A stretch of 64,000 nt of DNA, taken from positions 1 through 64,000 of the forward strand of contig JAGPVT010000020.1 in assembly GCA_018066865.1 (NCBI GenBank), in the 5' to 3' direction. Within the stretch, counting starts at the first letter, position 1; each line of letters starts with the position of its first letter. This document shows positions 8,398-17,590 of the stretch, in pieces. A program made the translations under genes and the position numbers. The notes beneath the pieces were generated by a model that was not told the origin of the DNA, did no database searches, and was given only the letters and a program-made list of their open reading frames with translations. This stretch comes from Marinobacter sp. Its GTDB lineage: Bacteria; Pseudomonadota; Gammaproteobacteria; Pseudomonadales; Oleiphilaceae.

Positions 8398-9474
8398 TTA
8401 CTCGACTGTGCCCATAGTGTTCAGGTATGCGCGTTCAGAAATTTCAGTATAGGCGCGACTCTGCGCGAGGTAGTCTTCTTGCGACTTCACAATCCGGGCC
8501 GCCTGTTCGTTGCTTTCAGAGGCTTCTTTCAGAAGCTTTTTGTTGGCATCGTACATGGCCTGGAAGATATCCTGAGGGAACTGCTTGATCTGCACGTTCG
8601 GATATTCTTTCTTGATGTTGGCCCAGGCTTCCGCATTGGCGTGCTGTGACATTACCAGCATATCGTAGGACGCGGTGCGCATGGCAACGCGCATGATTTC
8701 CTGCAGATCAGCCGGCAGCTTTTCCCAAACCTTCTTGTTCACCAGAAACTGAAGCTCTGTAGCAGGCTCGTGCCATCCGGTGTAGTAATAGTCTGCGATC
8801 TGCTGGAAGCCAAGGCGAAGATCCAGAGCCGGACCTACCCACTCAACCGCATCAATAGTGTTGCGCTCAAGCGCCGTGTAAAGCTCGCCAGGAGCGATGT
8901 TGGTAGGACTCACGCCCACTTCTGCAAAGACTTCGCCGGCGAAGCCCGGAATGCGCATTTTCAGGCCCTGGAGGTCTTCCAGCGATTTGATTTCCTCGCG
9001 GAACCAGCCGCCCATCTGAACGCCGGTGTTGCCGCCTGGGAACGACAGCATATTATGTGGGGCATACACTTCCTGCATCAGCTCCATGCCGCCGCCATGA
9101 TAAAACCAGGCGTACTGTTCGATGGCGTTCATGCCAAACGGCATGCTGGTGAAGAACAGGGTTTCGGGAACCTTGCCTTTCCAGTAGTAGGACGCGGAGT
9201 GGCCCATGTCGTACTGGCCGGCCTTGACCATATCAAACACGCCCAGAGGAGCCTTGTGCTTGTTGGAAGAATCTATGCGGATTTTCAGGCGTCCATTAGA
9301 CATTTTTTCGACGGATTTGGCGAAGTTCTTGGTGGTATCACCAAAAATCGGAAAGTTCGGGCCCCAGGTTTCTGCCAGCTTTAGGGTAAAGGTGTCCTGA
9401 GCCAGTGCCTGCGTAGAGGCGAAGGATGCTGCTACAGCGAGTACCGCTGCAGAAAGAACGGAACGGATCTTCAT
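8398..9474 (-). CDS. dctP: TRAP transporter periplasmic solute-binding protein, DctP/TakP-like
   Basis: A 358-residue periplasmic protein with a signal peptide (MKIRSVLSAAVLAVAASFA, cut after ALA-QD). It captures the substrate and delivers it to DctQM. The fold family is shown by LKMRIPGFAGEVFAEVGVSP, where the Arg contacts the substrate carboxylate, and by TIDAVEWVGPALDLRLGF, which resembles the 2-oxo-acid-binding TakP and mannitol/chloroaromatic-type branch rather than C4-dicarboxylate DctP. The likely ligand is therefore a monocarboxylate or 2-oxo acid; this is an inference. It is the first gene of the operon. Confidence 0.92.
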   Translation of the reverse strand: MKIRSVLSAAVLAVAASFASTQALAQDTFTLKLAETWGPNFPIFGDTTKNFAKSVEKMSNGRLKIRIDSSNKHKAPLGVFDMVKAGQYDMGHSASYYWKGKVPETLFFTSMPFGMNAIEQYAWFYHGGGMELMQEVYAPHNMLSFPGGNTGVQMGGWFREEIKSLEDLQGLKMRIPGFAGEVFAEVGVSPTNIAPGELYTALERNTIDAVEWVGPALDLRLGFQQIADYYYTGWHEPATELQFLVNKKVWEKLPADLQEIMRVAMRTASYDMLVMSQHANAEAWANIKKEYPNVQIKQFPQDIFQAMYDANKKLLKEASESNEQAARIVKSQEDYLAQSRAYTEISERAYLNTMGTVE

Positions 9475-9514
9475 TGCTCTTGTATCCTTTTGTCATTTTT
9501 ATGGGTCGAGCGTA

Positions 9515-9530
9515 CGTTCCATGAGGAACG
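9515..9530. promoter_or_regulatory. Palindrome in the dctP upstream region
   Basis: CGTTCC-ATGA-GGAACG is a 6-bp perfect inverted repeat about 40 bases upstream of dctP. It could be an operator or a leader hairpin. There is no independent support. Confidence 0.25.
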
Positions 9531-9659
9531 CCATGCAACTGGTTCACATTATCAATTATTTTTAGTCAGCGAAACGAAAAAACGTACCAGATACGACATA
9601 GGTCGTAGGCCGTATCAGAGATTGTTCATGCCGCTCGAGCGTTAGCAAAGTTATACAGG

Positions 9660-10727
9660 TCAAGCCTGATCGATAGATTTCGTTGTTGCCAAGGGTGCCT
9701 GAGCGGTCTCAGTCCGGCTGCGCCAGCTTCGGAACCCTCGCAGCGCCGGTTTTTCAATGCTGTAATGAATCAGCGAGGACAGCACAAACGCAGTGCCGAC
9801 CGCGAAGCTGACGCCCAGCCACCCCGGCAGGCCTGCGTTATAGCTCCAGGTAATCACGCCATAGCCAATGTTCTGATGCACCAGGTACAGGCTGTATGAG
9901 AGGCTGCCCAGCCACAGCATGGGTCGGTTTGCTAGCCAGTTCAGTTGCCCGGCAACAGCCAGAGAAAATACCGTAAAGCAGCCTAGAACGAACAGGCTGT
10001 ATGGAAGTTTGTATGCAAAAAGACCGTGACAGACAGCGAGCGTCAGCAGAACTGCATCACCTACCGACGGACGACCATATCGGTAGATCCTGAAAATCAG
10101 CATGCCGCCGATAAACAGAGGGGCGTATTTCACAAACATCAGGTCCTTGACCAGAAATTCCAGGCCGTCGGGAATTTGCTGCCACCAGATTACTCCGGCA
10201 TAGCTCATCAGCACCCAGGCCCAGAGGGCTATTCGTAACCGTGACCAGTCGCGCAGGCTGTAGAACAACAGCGCCATCCAGCTGTAAAAGGTAACCTCTA
10301 TCACCAGGCTCCAGTAAGCGCCGTCTACATGTTCAGCGCCAAGGTATTCATGCAGCAGTGTGGCGTTTAATAAGGCGGTTTCAAGGCTGACCGCACGGCT
10401 TTCGGGGCCGAGAAGGTGTACAGAAATGAAGGTAAGAATAATGCCGGCCCAGAGCGCCGGGAGCAGTCGTACACCTCGCGCCAGCCCAAACCAGGCGGCA
10501 TTGCGGGTACGTTCAAGGGTCATGAAAATGACAAAGCCGCTGAGAATGAAAAACAGGTGCACCCCATAGCGACCGAACAACAGCGTGTCTGTCAGCAGCT
10601 GCGGTATTTCGAATGAATGGCCGAAGAGTTTGTCGTAATAGGGGAGGTAATGAAAAAGCACGACCCCAAGAGCTGCGAGGCCGCGCAATGCATCAAGACT
10701 GCCTAGCCGGGCCAGGGAAGGGTTCAT
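9660..10727 (-). CDS. Acyltransferase 3 family membrane protein (O-acetylase)
   Basis: A 355-residue protein with about ten membrane helices. The start region SLDALRGLAALGVVLFHY contains the RGLA and His of the acyltransferase-3 family active site, and the mid-protein RYGVHLFFILSGFVIF is its second hallmark. Family members move acetyl or other acyl groups onto surface sugars such as O-antigen, exopolysaccharide or peptidoglycan. The ATG at 10727 is chosen because similarity begins there; upstream frame extension reads into the divergent promoter region. It is divergent from the GH84 gene, with 117 bases between them. Confidence 0.87.
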   Translation of the reverse strand: MNPSLARLGSLDALRGLAALGVVLFHYLPYYDKLFGHSFEIPQLLTDTLLFGRYGVHLFFILSGFVIFMTLERTRNAAWFGLARGVRLLPALWAGIILTFISVHLLGPESRAVSLETALLNATLLHEYLGAEHVDGAYWSLVIEVTFYSWMALLFYSLRDWSRLRIALWAWVLMSYAGVIWWQQIPDGLEFLVKDLMFVKYAPLFIGGMLIFRIYRYGRPSVGDAVLLTLAVCHGLFAYKLPYSLFVLGCFTVFSLAVAGQLNWLANRPMLWLGSLSYSLYLVHQNIGYGVITWSYNAGLPGWLGVSFAVGTAFVLSSLIHYSIEKPALRGFRSWRSRTETAQAPLATTKSIDQA

Positions 10728-10789
10728 ATCAGTTTCCGTCGGTATTTTGCATATAGTAGCCTGCTTTGGCAGTCGGCAATACGGATGGG

Positions 10790-10820
10790 ATATACCATTC
10801 GCTTGCCGCAGGTATACCAT
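10790..10820. promoter_or_regulatory. Repeated TATACCAT motif between divergent genes
   Basis: TATACCAT occurs at 10790-10797 and again at 10813-10820, 23 bases apart (about two helical turns), in the 117-base divergent intergenic region. The second copy sits in the palindrome GGTATACC. It could be an operator shared by the acyltransferase and the glycosidase. Confidence 0.25.
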
Positions 10821-10844
10821 GTGGTAATACACAGGGAGGGCGCT

Positions 10845-11912
10845 ATGAGCACAACGCTGGGGATTATCGAGGGCTTTTACGGACCAGTATGGAACTGGCA
10901 GGAGCGGCAGCAATTGGTGCGTACACTGGCGCCCCATGGCTACGGCTTCTATCTTTACGCGCCCAAAGCCGATGTCTTTTTGCGCCGGCGTTGGCAGGAG
11001 CCCCACCCGCCGGAAATGGCATCAGAACTGGCGGAGTTCGGTCGGTTTTGCCGTCTGCAGGGCCTGCGTTTTGGCATCGGGCTGAGCCCTTTCGAGATTT
11101 TTAACCGCTTTGATGATGCCGCCCGCGCCGCGCTTGCCGCGAAACTTGAAATGCTTGATCGCATCGGGATTGATGAACTGGCCATCCTGTTTGACGACAT
11201 GCGTGCGGAGACCCCTGTACTTGCAGAAATCCAGGCGGATATCATGCACTGGATCCGTGAGCGCACTCAGGCCCGTTATCTTTCGGTATGCCCCAGTTAC
11301 TATTCTGACGACCCGGTGCTGGATCGGGTGTTTGGCGAGCGACCAACGGCTTACCTGGAAACCCTCGGTCGCCGGCTGGACCACGATATTCAGGTATTCT
11401 GGACAGGCGAGGAGGTTTGCTCCAGGGAGGTCTCTCCCGGTCACCTCAAGCGCGTGGGCGAGCGACTCGGGCGCAAGCCTGTGCTTTGGGATAACTACCC
11501 GGTGAACGACGGTGATCGCATGTCCCGGCATTTGCACTTGCGTGGGTTTACCGGTCGTCCGGCGGCTAACGCAGCCTATCTGTCTGGCCATGGCATCAAC
11601 CCGGCGCTGCAGCCAACATTGACCTCGATTCCTGCAATAACGCTGGCTGAGTCTTATCGCCAGGGCCCGGAATATCAGTACGGGCAGGCGTTCCGTCATG
11701 CCGCGAAGGAGGTACTCGGGAGAGAACTGGCGGACCAGTTGCACGCCGATCTTCTGGTGTTGCAAGACGCAGGTTTGGGGCGTATCAGCGAGGAAAAACG
11801 GCAAAGCCTGATGCGTACCTACGATGCCTATGACCACCCGGCAGCCAGCGAAATCCTGCGCTGGCTGGTGGGGGAGTATCAGGTAACCGACGAGATGGTG
11901 CAGACCCAGTAG
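10845..11912 (+). CDS. Glycoside hydrolase family 84 beta-N-acetylglucosaminidase
   Basis: A 355-residue protein consisting of the GH84 catalytic barrel alone. The family opening GIIEGFYGPVWNWQER is at residue ~5, YLYAPKAD near residue 37, and the catalytic adjacent aspartates are in AILFDDM near residue 125. GH84 enzymes remove N-acetylglucosamine by substrate-assisted catalysis. There is no signal peptide, so it appears cytoplasmic. ATG 10845 follows GGGAGG; the in-frame start 20 codons upstream lies in the promoter region. The natural substrate (cell-wall fragment, chitin oligomer or protein O-GlcNAc) is unknown. Confidence 0.86.
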   Translation: MSTTLGIIEGFYGPVWNWQERQQLVRTLAPHGYGFYLYAPKADVFLRRRWQEPHPPEMASELAEFGRFCRLQGLRFGIGLSPFEIFNRFDDAARAALAAKLEMLDRIGIDELAILFDDMRAETPVLAEIQADIMHWIRERTQARYLSVCPSYYSDDPVLDRVFGERPTAYLETLGRRLDHDIQVFWTGEEVCSREVSPGHLKRVGERLGRKPVLWDNYPVNDGDRMSRHLHLRGFTGRPAANAAYLSGHGINPALQPTLTSIPAITLAESYRQGPEYQYGQAFRHAAKEVLGRELADQLHADLLVLQDAGLGRISEEKRQSLMRTYDAYDHPAASEILRWLVGEYQVTDEMVQTQ

Positions 11913-11948
11913 GCGGGCGCTCTCTATAGGTTATTACCTTAAGGGCTA

Positions 11949-12659
11949 TTACCTTAAATAATACTCAACGGTTGAAACCACCCGCACGGTCTTCACCGGG
12001 TGTTGTTGCTGGGACACTCCCGGAGCCTGGTCCCGGGCAAGTATCTGGAACACGCCCTGATTCGCTCGGCGCAGATCGCCCAGCCCGGTTTTCGCATCCT
12101 CGGCAAACTGACTTGCGGCTTCGCGTGCGGAGGCCGTGGCTTCGGCAATCATGCCGGGCTTGATGTCATTCAGGCCGTTAAACAGGTAGGTAGGGCCGCT
12201 CGGACCATAATCGGAGGAGAGCACTACGCCAGAATCAACCAACTCGCTTACACCCTGCGCCGCCTGGCGGATTTTTTCAATATCTTCGCTGCGTACCATC
12301 AGGGTCTGGTTGATGATGAATTTCTGGTCGCTATTGTTGTCCTGGTAGGGGTTGGCGCGGGTGTCGGTAACGTCCAGTCGCTGAAGCTCGACAGCACTGT
12401 CGCTGATAGCCTGCAGCTTCAGAAACGCCATGATGGCATTGCGGCTGTTGCGGGCTTTTTCCTGCGCCTCGCCTAGGCTGGCTCCGGTGGCTACAAAGCG
12501 AATCGGCCAGATGGCCAGGTCGGCACTCACTTCCCGTTCCGCCACGCCTTTCACCGTTACGTAGCGATCACCGGTGCGCAGATCGGTCAGGCCGTCACTG
12601 ATTAGTGAGGCTGAAATAATGGCGCTGAAACCCAGAATAAGGGCAACAATGACTTTCAT
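11949..12659 (-). CDS. SIMPL domain (DUF541) protein
   Basis: A 236-residue exported or membrane-anchored protein: an N-terminal hydrophobic segment (VIVALILGFSAIISASLIS) is followed by a SIMPL domain beginning RYVTVKGVAEREVSADLAIW. The family includes periplasmic and outer-membrane proteins linked to stress tolerance, but no biochemical activity is established. Its start overlaps the stop of the upstream ChaN-like lipoprotein gene by 4 bases, indicating a two-gene unit. A small tandem duplication of TATTACCTTAA spans its stop codon (11932-11957). Confidence 0.83.
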   Translation of the reverse strand: MKVIVALILGFSAIISASLISDGLTDLRTGDRYVTVKGVAEREVSADLAIWPIRFVATGASLGEAQEKARNSRNAIMAFLKLQAISDSAVELQRLDVTDTRANPYQDNNSDQKFIINQTLMVRSEDIEKIRQAAQGVSELVDSGVVLSSDYGPSGPTYLFNGLNDIKPGMIAEATASAREAASQFAEDAKTGLGDLRRANQGVFQILARDQAPGVSQQQHPVKTVRVVSTVEYYLR

Positions 12660-13675
12660 GTAGAATCTCCCTGGCAGGTATCTTCAGCGGGGCGTCGGAA
12701 CCTTGCGGACATCGCCTTGTGTTCGCGTTCTTCATCAAGGAACTCCTCCGGCAGAGGCTGGATGAAGTAGAGAAAGTCGCCGTTGTTGCGGTTCTCATAA
12801 AATGGCGCACTCTCTTCATCCGCTGGCCACACTACCGGTGAAATAACCGTAACTGAAACCTCCGGCGCCCGTTGTTTGAGCATGGCAACCGTTCCGAGGT
12901 GCCCTTCACTGTGGAACGTACCCGTGGTGTGGACGATCTGGTGGCCGGGATGCGCGCCACGGGCAGCGAGTATTCGGCTTGCCATGGTGTTATCCCGTAG
13001 CAACTGGGCTTTATAGGTGTTGTTCATGCGCTTGCGCATGGCGTCATCCGCCGCGCCGTGGCTACTGGAAATAGCGGCCGTGAACTTTTCACGGTAGGCC
13101 GGAGTGTCCATAAACGCATTGTCCGGTAACTGCGCCCGGTCAGCGGCGGGCAGCCTTTCCAGATAACCCGGCCCTGTTCGACCCACGCATCGCACGATGG
13201 CTGCAGGCGCGTTGGCTGCTATCACCGGCAGGCCGTGCTGGCGAGCAAATTCCACAAGCGGCCGATAGGAAGCGCGGTAGTTGTCCCAGGCGCTGCTGTC
13301 TTCAATCATTTCGGTTTCGCCGGTTTTACCGCTCAGGTAGGCATCAATGGCGGGTTGATTGTCGAAAGTGAACTGCTCCATGGACAGAACTTGCAGCGGT
13401 TGCTGGCGGTAGAGCGCGGCCTGGATCCGCGATTGCAGCAGATGCGCAGCCTGGTGGCCGTGATATTCACCAATCACGACCACATCGGTCGAAGCGATGC
13501 GTTGAACAAGCGATTCCACGCTCAGCTCGGTGCTGTTTTCGGCATCAATCAGGCGCGCTTCATACAGGGTTTGTGGTCTGGCCGCGGAGTTGCTGTCGCT
13601 GGCATGGATCATGGTTGCACACCCGGTAAGGCTGCTGATTAGTACAGCTAGCACGGCAATGAACGATTCTTTCAT
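12656..13675 (-). CDS. ChaN family lipoprotein, putative haem-binding
   Basis: A 339-residue lipoprotein: the signal sequence ends in the lipobox LTGC (Cys at residue ~19). The body is a ChaN-like domain, marked by VVVIGEYHGHQAAHLLQ, LSMEQFTFDNQ and the C-terminal IVHTTGTFHSEGHLG. ChaN relatives bind haem cofacially at the outer membrane, and several are iron-regulated. It is the promoter-proximal gene of a pair with the SIMPL protein. TATAAT lies 8 bases before the start codon, suggesting a very short leader if it is the -10 element. Confidence 0.83.
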   Translation of the reverse strand: MKESFIAVLAVLISSLTGCATMIHASDSNSAARPQTLYEARLIDAENSTELSVESLVQRIASTDVVVIGEYHGHQAAHLLQSRIQAALYRQQPLQVLSMEQFTFDNQPAIDAYLSGKTGETEMIEDSSAWDNYRASYRPLVEFARQHGLPVIAANAPAAIVRCVGRTGPGYLERLPAADRAQLPDNAFMDTPAYREKFTAAISSSHGAADDAMRKRMNNTYKAQLLRDNTMASRILAARGAHPGHQIVHTTGTFHSEGHLGTVAMLKQRAPEVSVTVISPVVWPADEESAPFYENRNNGDFLYFIQPLPEEFLDEEREHKAMSARFRRPAEDTCQGDST

Positions 13676-13737
13676 GGCAAAATTATATATGATGTACGGC
13701 CTCGCTACTTGTAAGCATTCCTAGACACGAGGCCATT

Positions 13738-15507
13738 ATGTCCCATCGCGCCCACCTTTTCTCGCTGCGGATTGCCCACGCTTTCCGTGAAGCCTGCATT
13801 GACCAGCCCTACAACAGCCGCCGCTTCCTGCGCGATCTCATGGCGGGCGTTACGGTTGGTATTATTGCAATACCGCTGGCTATGGCGCTGGCGATTGCCA
13901 GCGGTGTAGCGCCCCAGTACGGTCTGTACACGGCGTTTGTCGCGGGCTTTATTATCGCTCTGACCGGGGGGAGCCGCTTTAGTGTCTCCGGCCCCACGGC
14001 GGCGTTTGTCGTTATTCTTTACCCCATTGCCCAGACTTATGGCTTGGGTGGCTTGTTGTTGGCTACTCTGATGTCCGGCGTTCTGCTGATTATCATGGCG
14101 CTCATGCGGCTGGGCCGCTTTATCGAATACATTCCGGAATCGGTCACCCTCGGGTTTACCGGCGGTATTGCAGTGGTTATCGCTACTCTGCAGGTAAAAG
14201 ATTTTTTTGGCTTGTCTGTTGAGACCATGCCGGAGCATTACTGGGACAAGCTGGCCGTGCTGGCGCAGAGCTTTCCTGCGCTGGATACAATGAGCGCGCT
14301 GGTTGCCGTGGTTACGCTTGCGGTCATGCTGATCTGGCCGCGCCTGAAAACGCCGGTGCCGCCACATCTTCCGGCAGTTGTTATTGGTAGCCTGCTGGCT
14401 ATCTGGCTGAACGCCAATGGCGCCACGGTGGAGACCATAGGATCAAGGTTCAGCTATCTGTTGCCGGGTGGTGGCACAGGTGCGGGTATTCCGCCGTTTC
14501 TTCCCGAGTTTGCCTGGCCCTGGCAGCAGGCGGATGCCAGTGGTGAGGCTATCGGGATTTCCTGGAACATGGTGCGCGAACTCTTACCGGCTGCTTTTGC
14601 CATCGCCATGCTTGGCGCTATCGAATCTCTGCTCTGTGCCGTGGTGCTTGATGGCATGACCGGAAAACGCCACAGCGCCAACAGCGAGCTGATGGGGCAG
14701 GGGATTGGTAACATTGTGGTGCCCTTTTTCGGGGGCATTACGGCCACAGCCGCCATAGCCCGGTCTGCTGCAAACTACCGTGCCGGTGCGGAATCGCCAG
14801 TTGCAGCCATGATTCATGCCGTAGTGGTTCTGCTTGCTTTGGTATCACTGGCCGGTGTTTTGGCCTACCTGCCTATGCCAGCTATGGCGGCTTTGCTGAT
14901 CATGGTGGCCTGGAACATGAGCGAAGCGCCAAAAGCGGTCCACCTGCTCAAGACCGCGCCGCGCAGTGATGTGCTGGTCTTCCTGACCTGCTTTTCCCTG
15001 ACCGTGGCCCTGGATATGGTTATCGCCATTACCACCGGCGTTCTGTTGGCTGCCGTGTTGTTCATGCGCGAAATGGCGGAGATGACCAAGGTGACCGATA
15101 TCACCACCGGTAAACGGGTCAGCGAAGAAAATCTGCCGGCGGGCTGGCGGGTATTCAAAATCAATGGCCCGATGTTTTTTGCGGCCGCCGACCGGATTTT
15201 TGGTGAACTTGCGACGCTGTCCCGAAACGTTGACGGGTTTATTCTGTATATGGACGGCGTTACCGTGCTCGATGCTGGCGGCCTGTCGTCGCTTAATAAA
15301 CTGATCGCTACCTGCCAGAGCGACGGCACCCGTATTGTTATTGCAGACCTGCAGTCCCAGCCTCAGCGTACGCTGGGGCGGGGCGGCCTGGGACCGATTG
15401 AAGGGGTGCTGCAGTTTACGCCGTCACTGCGGGAAGCTCTGGCATTGCCTTTGTCATCCATGGCTCCGCAGAGCTCAATACTTTCAGCGCCCCCCGGATC
15501 AAACTGA
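13738..15507 (+). CDS. SulP family anion transporter with STAS domain
   Basis: A 589-residue transporter. About residues 30-430 hold the multi-helix SulP core, with the opening LMAGVTVGIIAIPLAMALAI and the SGPTAAFVVIL motif. Residues ~460-560 form a cytoplasmic STAS domain (FKINGPMFFAAAD, then ILYMDGVTVLDAGGL). The family moves sulfate, bicarbonate or dicarboxylates with protons or sodium; in E. coli the relative DauA takes C4-dicarboxylates. The substrate here is not evident. The stop codon shares one base with the start of the next gene (TGATG), so the two are translationally coupled. Confidence 0.9.
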   Translation: MSHRAHLFSLRIAHAFREACIDQPYNSRRFLRDLMAGVTVGIIAIPLAMALAIASGVAPQYGLYTAFVAGFIIALTGGSRFSVSGPTAAFVVILYPIAQTYGLGGLLLATLMSGVLLIIMALMRLGRFIEYIPESVTLGFTGGIAVVIATLQVKDFFGLSVETMPEHYWDKLAVLAQSFPALDTMSALVAVVTLAVMLIWPRLKTPVPPHLPAVVIGSLLAIWLNANGATVETIGSRFSYLLPGGGTGAGIPPFLPEFAWPWQQADASGEAIGISWNMVRELLPAAFAIAMLGAIESLLCAVVLDGMTGKRHSANSELMGQGIGNIVVPFFGGITATAAIARSAANYRAGAESPVAAMIHAVVVLLALVSLAGVLAYLPMPAMAALLIMVAWNMSEAPKAVHLLKTAPRSDVLVFLTCFSLTVALDMVIAITTGVLLAAVLFMREMAEMTKVTDITTGKRVSEENLPAGWRVFKINGPMFFAAADRIFGELATLSRNVDGFILYMDGVTVLDAGGLSSLNKLIATCQSDGTRIVIADLQSQPQRTLGRGGLGPIEGVLQFTPSLREALALPLSSMAPQSSILSAPPGSN

Positions 15508-17468
15508 TGAAAAAACCCGCCATTCTGCCTTTTCGCGTAGTTGATCGTGTGAAGTTTATTGTTGAGCGCCAGCTGGTAAAAGGCGCCGGGTTCCAGCTGC
15601 TGGTGGTAGGTGTTTTTATCGGCCTGATTTCACTCATCGGTGGCCTGCTGGTGGTGCCTCAGGGTGGTGATTTTGATGATCCCGGGTCTGCGGTCTGGTG
15701 GGCGTTTCTGCGTCTGACGGATCCCGGCTATCTGGGTGATGATGTGGGTACCTGGCAGCGCTTTGTCTCAACGCTCCTGACCATCAGCGGTTATGTGGTG
15801 TTTATGGGCACACTGGTGGCCATTCTTACCCGCTGGTTGATTGCCAAAATGGCGGAACTTGAGCGTGGGCTGACGCCCGTCACCCTGAAAAAACATGTGG
15901 TTGTGCTGGGTTGGACCAGTCAGACGCTGCCACTGCTTTCCGAACTGCTGGGCTCACCCGGCCGTATGCGCCGATTTCTGGAAAAACACGACACCCAGAG
16001 ATTAAACCTGGTGGTGTTGTCGGAAGAGGCATCTGCGAAACAGGTCCATGAGCTCCGCAATGAACCTGGCATTGGGCGCCGCGCCCGGCAGATTATCTTG
16101 CGCTCCGGTTCCGCCATTCAACCGGATGCCTTGCACCGGGTCGCCTGTCTTGATGCAGCGGCGGTGATTGTGCCCAGTGCGTTATACGAAGCGGGAAGCT
16201 TGATAACTTCGGATGTGGAAACCGTTAAAGCCCTGCTGTCGATCGCGGCTCAGGCCAGGCAATACCAGGCGCCTTTGCCCTTTGTGGTCGCTGAGATCCA
16301 GGATATCCGTAAGCTTCCAGTGGTTGAACGGGCCTACCCAGGGCCTGTTGAAGTGATTGCCGGCAACGCGACTATCAGTCGTTTGATGGTGCAGAACGTG
16401 CTGCATCCGGGATTGTCTGAGGTCTATAACGAATTGCTGGCCGCTGATGAGGGCAGCGAGATCTTCGTGCGCGGTGGAGAAACTGCTGAGGGTCTGACCT
16501 TGGGAGAACTCGCGACCCAAAGACCTCATGCGATCGTTCTCGGCTTACTTCACCCTGTCGCTGACAGTGGCTGGAAAGTAAATTTGCTGGCCCCGACAGA
16601 CACCATCGTTCGCCACGAAGATCGGGTGGTTTTGCTTGCCAGCGATTACCTCCACACTGGGGCAGATCCGAAAGCGGAGCCGCTGAAAGGGGTTGATCGA
16701 GGGAGCGTGCAGGCGTCAGAGCGCAAGGCGCAAGGCACTAATCGAGTACTGGTGCTGGGCTGGAATCGCCGGATACCCAGTTTGTCGGCTGAATTTTGTA
16801 GTTACGGCGGTCGCAATTTTGAGCTGGACATGGTGTCTGCCCTGCCGTTGGAAGAGCGGCAGCGGGAGATTGCCCGGTACGGCGTTGATCTGGAAAAGAT
16901 TAACGGCCGCTTACTGGAGGCCGATTACATGGTGGAAGACGACCTCAGAAAACTGGACCCTGCCAGCTATGATAGCGTCATTCTGTTGAGCAGCGATCGT
17001 ATCGGTTCCGGTGAAGAAGCCGATGCCCGCGCCATGGTGGGTTACCTGCAACTGGAAGAAATTCTGTCTGATTCACTGCACAGGCCGCAGGTGATCATGG
17101 AGTTGAGCGATCCCGCTAACCGGCACCTGCTTTATGGCCACAAGAGCGAAATGCTGATTAGCCCGATGATTTTGAGCCACGTTTTGGCGCAAGTCGCCCT
17201 GCGCCGGGAGCTGCGGGTGGTGCTGGACGAGCTGTTCACTGTGGACGGAGCCGAAATCCAGTTCCGCGATCCTCAAGATTACCCGCTGCCGGCCAGTGCC
17301 GATTTCCAGTTGCTGGAGAAGATCGTCGCCGAGAGGGGAGAGATTGCGTTGGGTGTGTTCCGGGCGGCTGCCAATGAGCGGGGCAGGCATCTGCAGATGA
17401 ATCCGGAAAGAAAGCAATTTCTGGGGCTGCAAACCGAAGACCGGATTGTGGTTTTATCGCCAAGTTGA
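15507..17468 (+). CDS. CASTOR/POLLUX-like ion channel with RCK/TrkA-N domains
   Basis: A 653-residue protein. Two hydrophobic helices (about 28-50, LLVVGVFIGLISLIGGLLVV, and 90-112, LLTISGYVVFMGTLVAILTR) flank a pore-like segment AVWWAFLRLTDPGYLGDD. The rest is cytoplasmic with two nucleotide-binding folds, KHVVVLGWTSQTLPLL at ~132 and RVLVLGWNRRIPSLSAEF at ~413. This is the architecture of the bacterial CASTOR/POLLUX-type channel family, related to calcium-gated potassium channels of plants. The gene is coupled to the SulP transporter gene. Ion selectivity and ligand are unknown. Confidence 0.82.
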   Translation: MKKPAILPFRVVDRVKFIVERQLVKGAGFQLLVVGVFIGLISLIGGLLVVPQGGDFDDPGSAVWWAFLRLTDPGYLGDDVGTWQRFVSTLLTISGYVVFMGTLVAILTRWLIAKMAELERGLTPVTLKKHVVVLGWTSQTLPLLSELLGSPGRMRRFLEKHDTQRLNLVVLSEEASAKQVHELRNEPGIGRRARQIILRSGSAIQPDALHRVACLDAAAVIVPSALYEAGSLITSDVETVKALLSIAAQARQYQAPLPFVVAEIQDIRKLPVVERAYPGPVEVIAGNATISRLMVQNVLHPGLSEVYNELLAADEGSEIFVRGGETAEGLTLGELATQRPHAIVLGLLHPVADSGWKVNLLAPTDTIVRHEDRVVLLASDYLHTGADPKAEPLKGVDRGSVQASERKAQGTNRVLVLGWNRRIPSLSAEFCSYGGRNFELDMVSALPLEERQREIARYGVDLEKINGRLLEADYMVEDDLRKLDPASYDSVILLSSDRIGSGEEADARAMVGYLQLEEILSDSLHRPQVIMELSDPANRHLLYGHKSEMLISPMILSHVLAQVALRRELRVVLDELFTVDGAEIQFRDPQDYPLPASADFQLLEKIVAERGEIALGVFRAAANERGRHLQMNPERKQFLGLQTEDRIVVLSPS

Positions 17469-17590
17469 GGGGCGTCAGTTGCACCGCACTGAAGCAAGCA
17501 CCGCGTAACATCCGCGTTGAGTCGGTGCGAGTTCTGCCACAGCAATCCTTTCAGGCCCTCTAGCGAGGCAAAATTGTGTAATTTGAAGAA

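Noticed and set aside
9584-9625. Inverted repeat GATACG/CGTATC near the dctP upstream region
   Set aside because: Only 6 bp with a long spacer; not distinguishable from chance.
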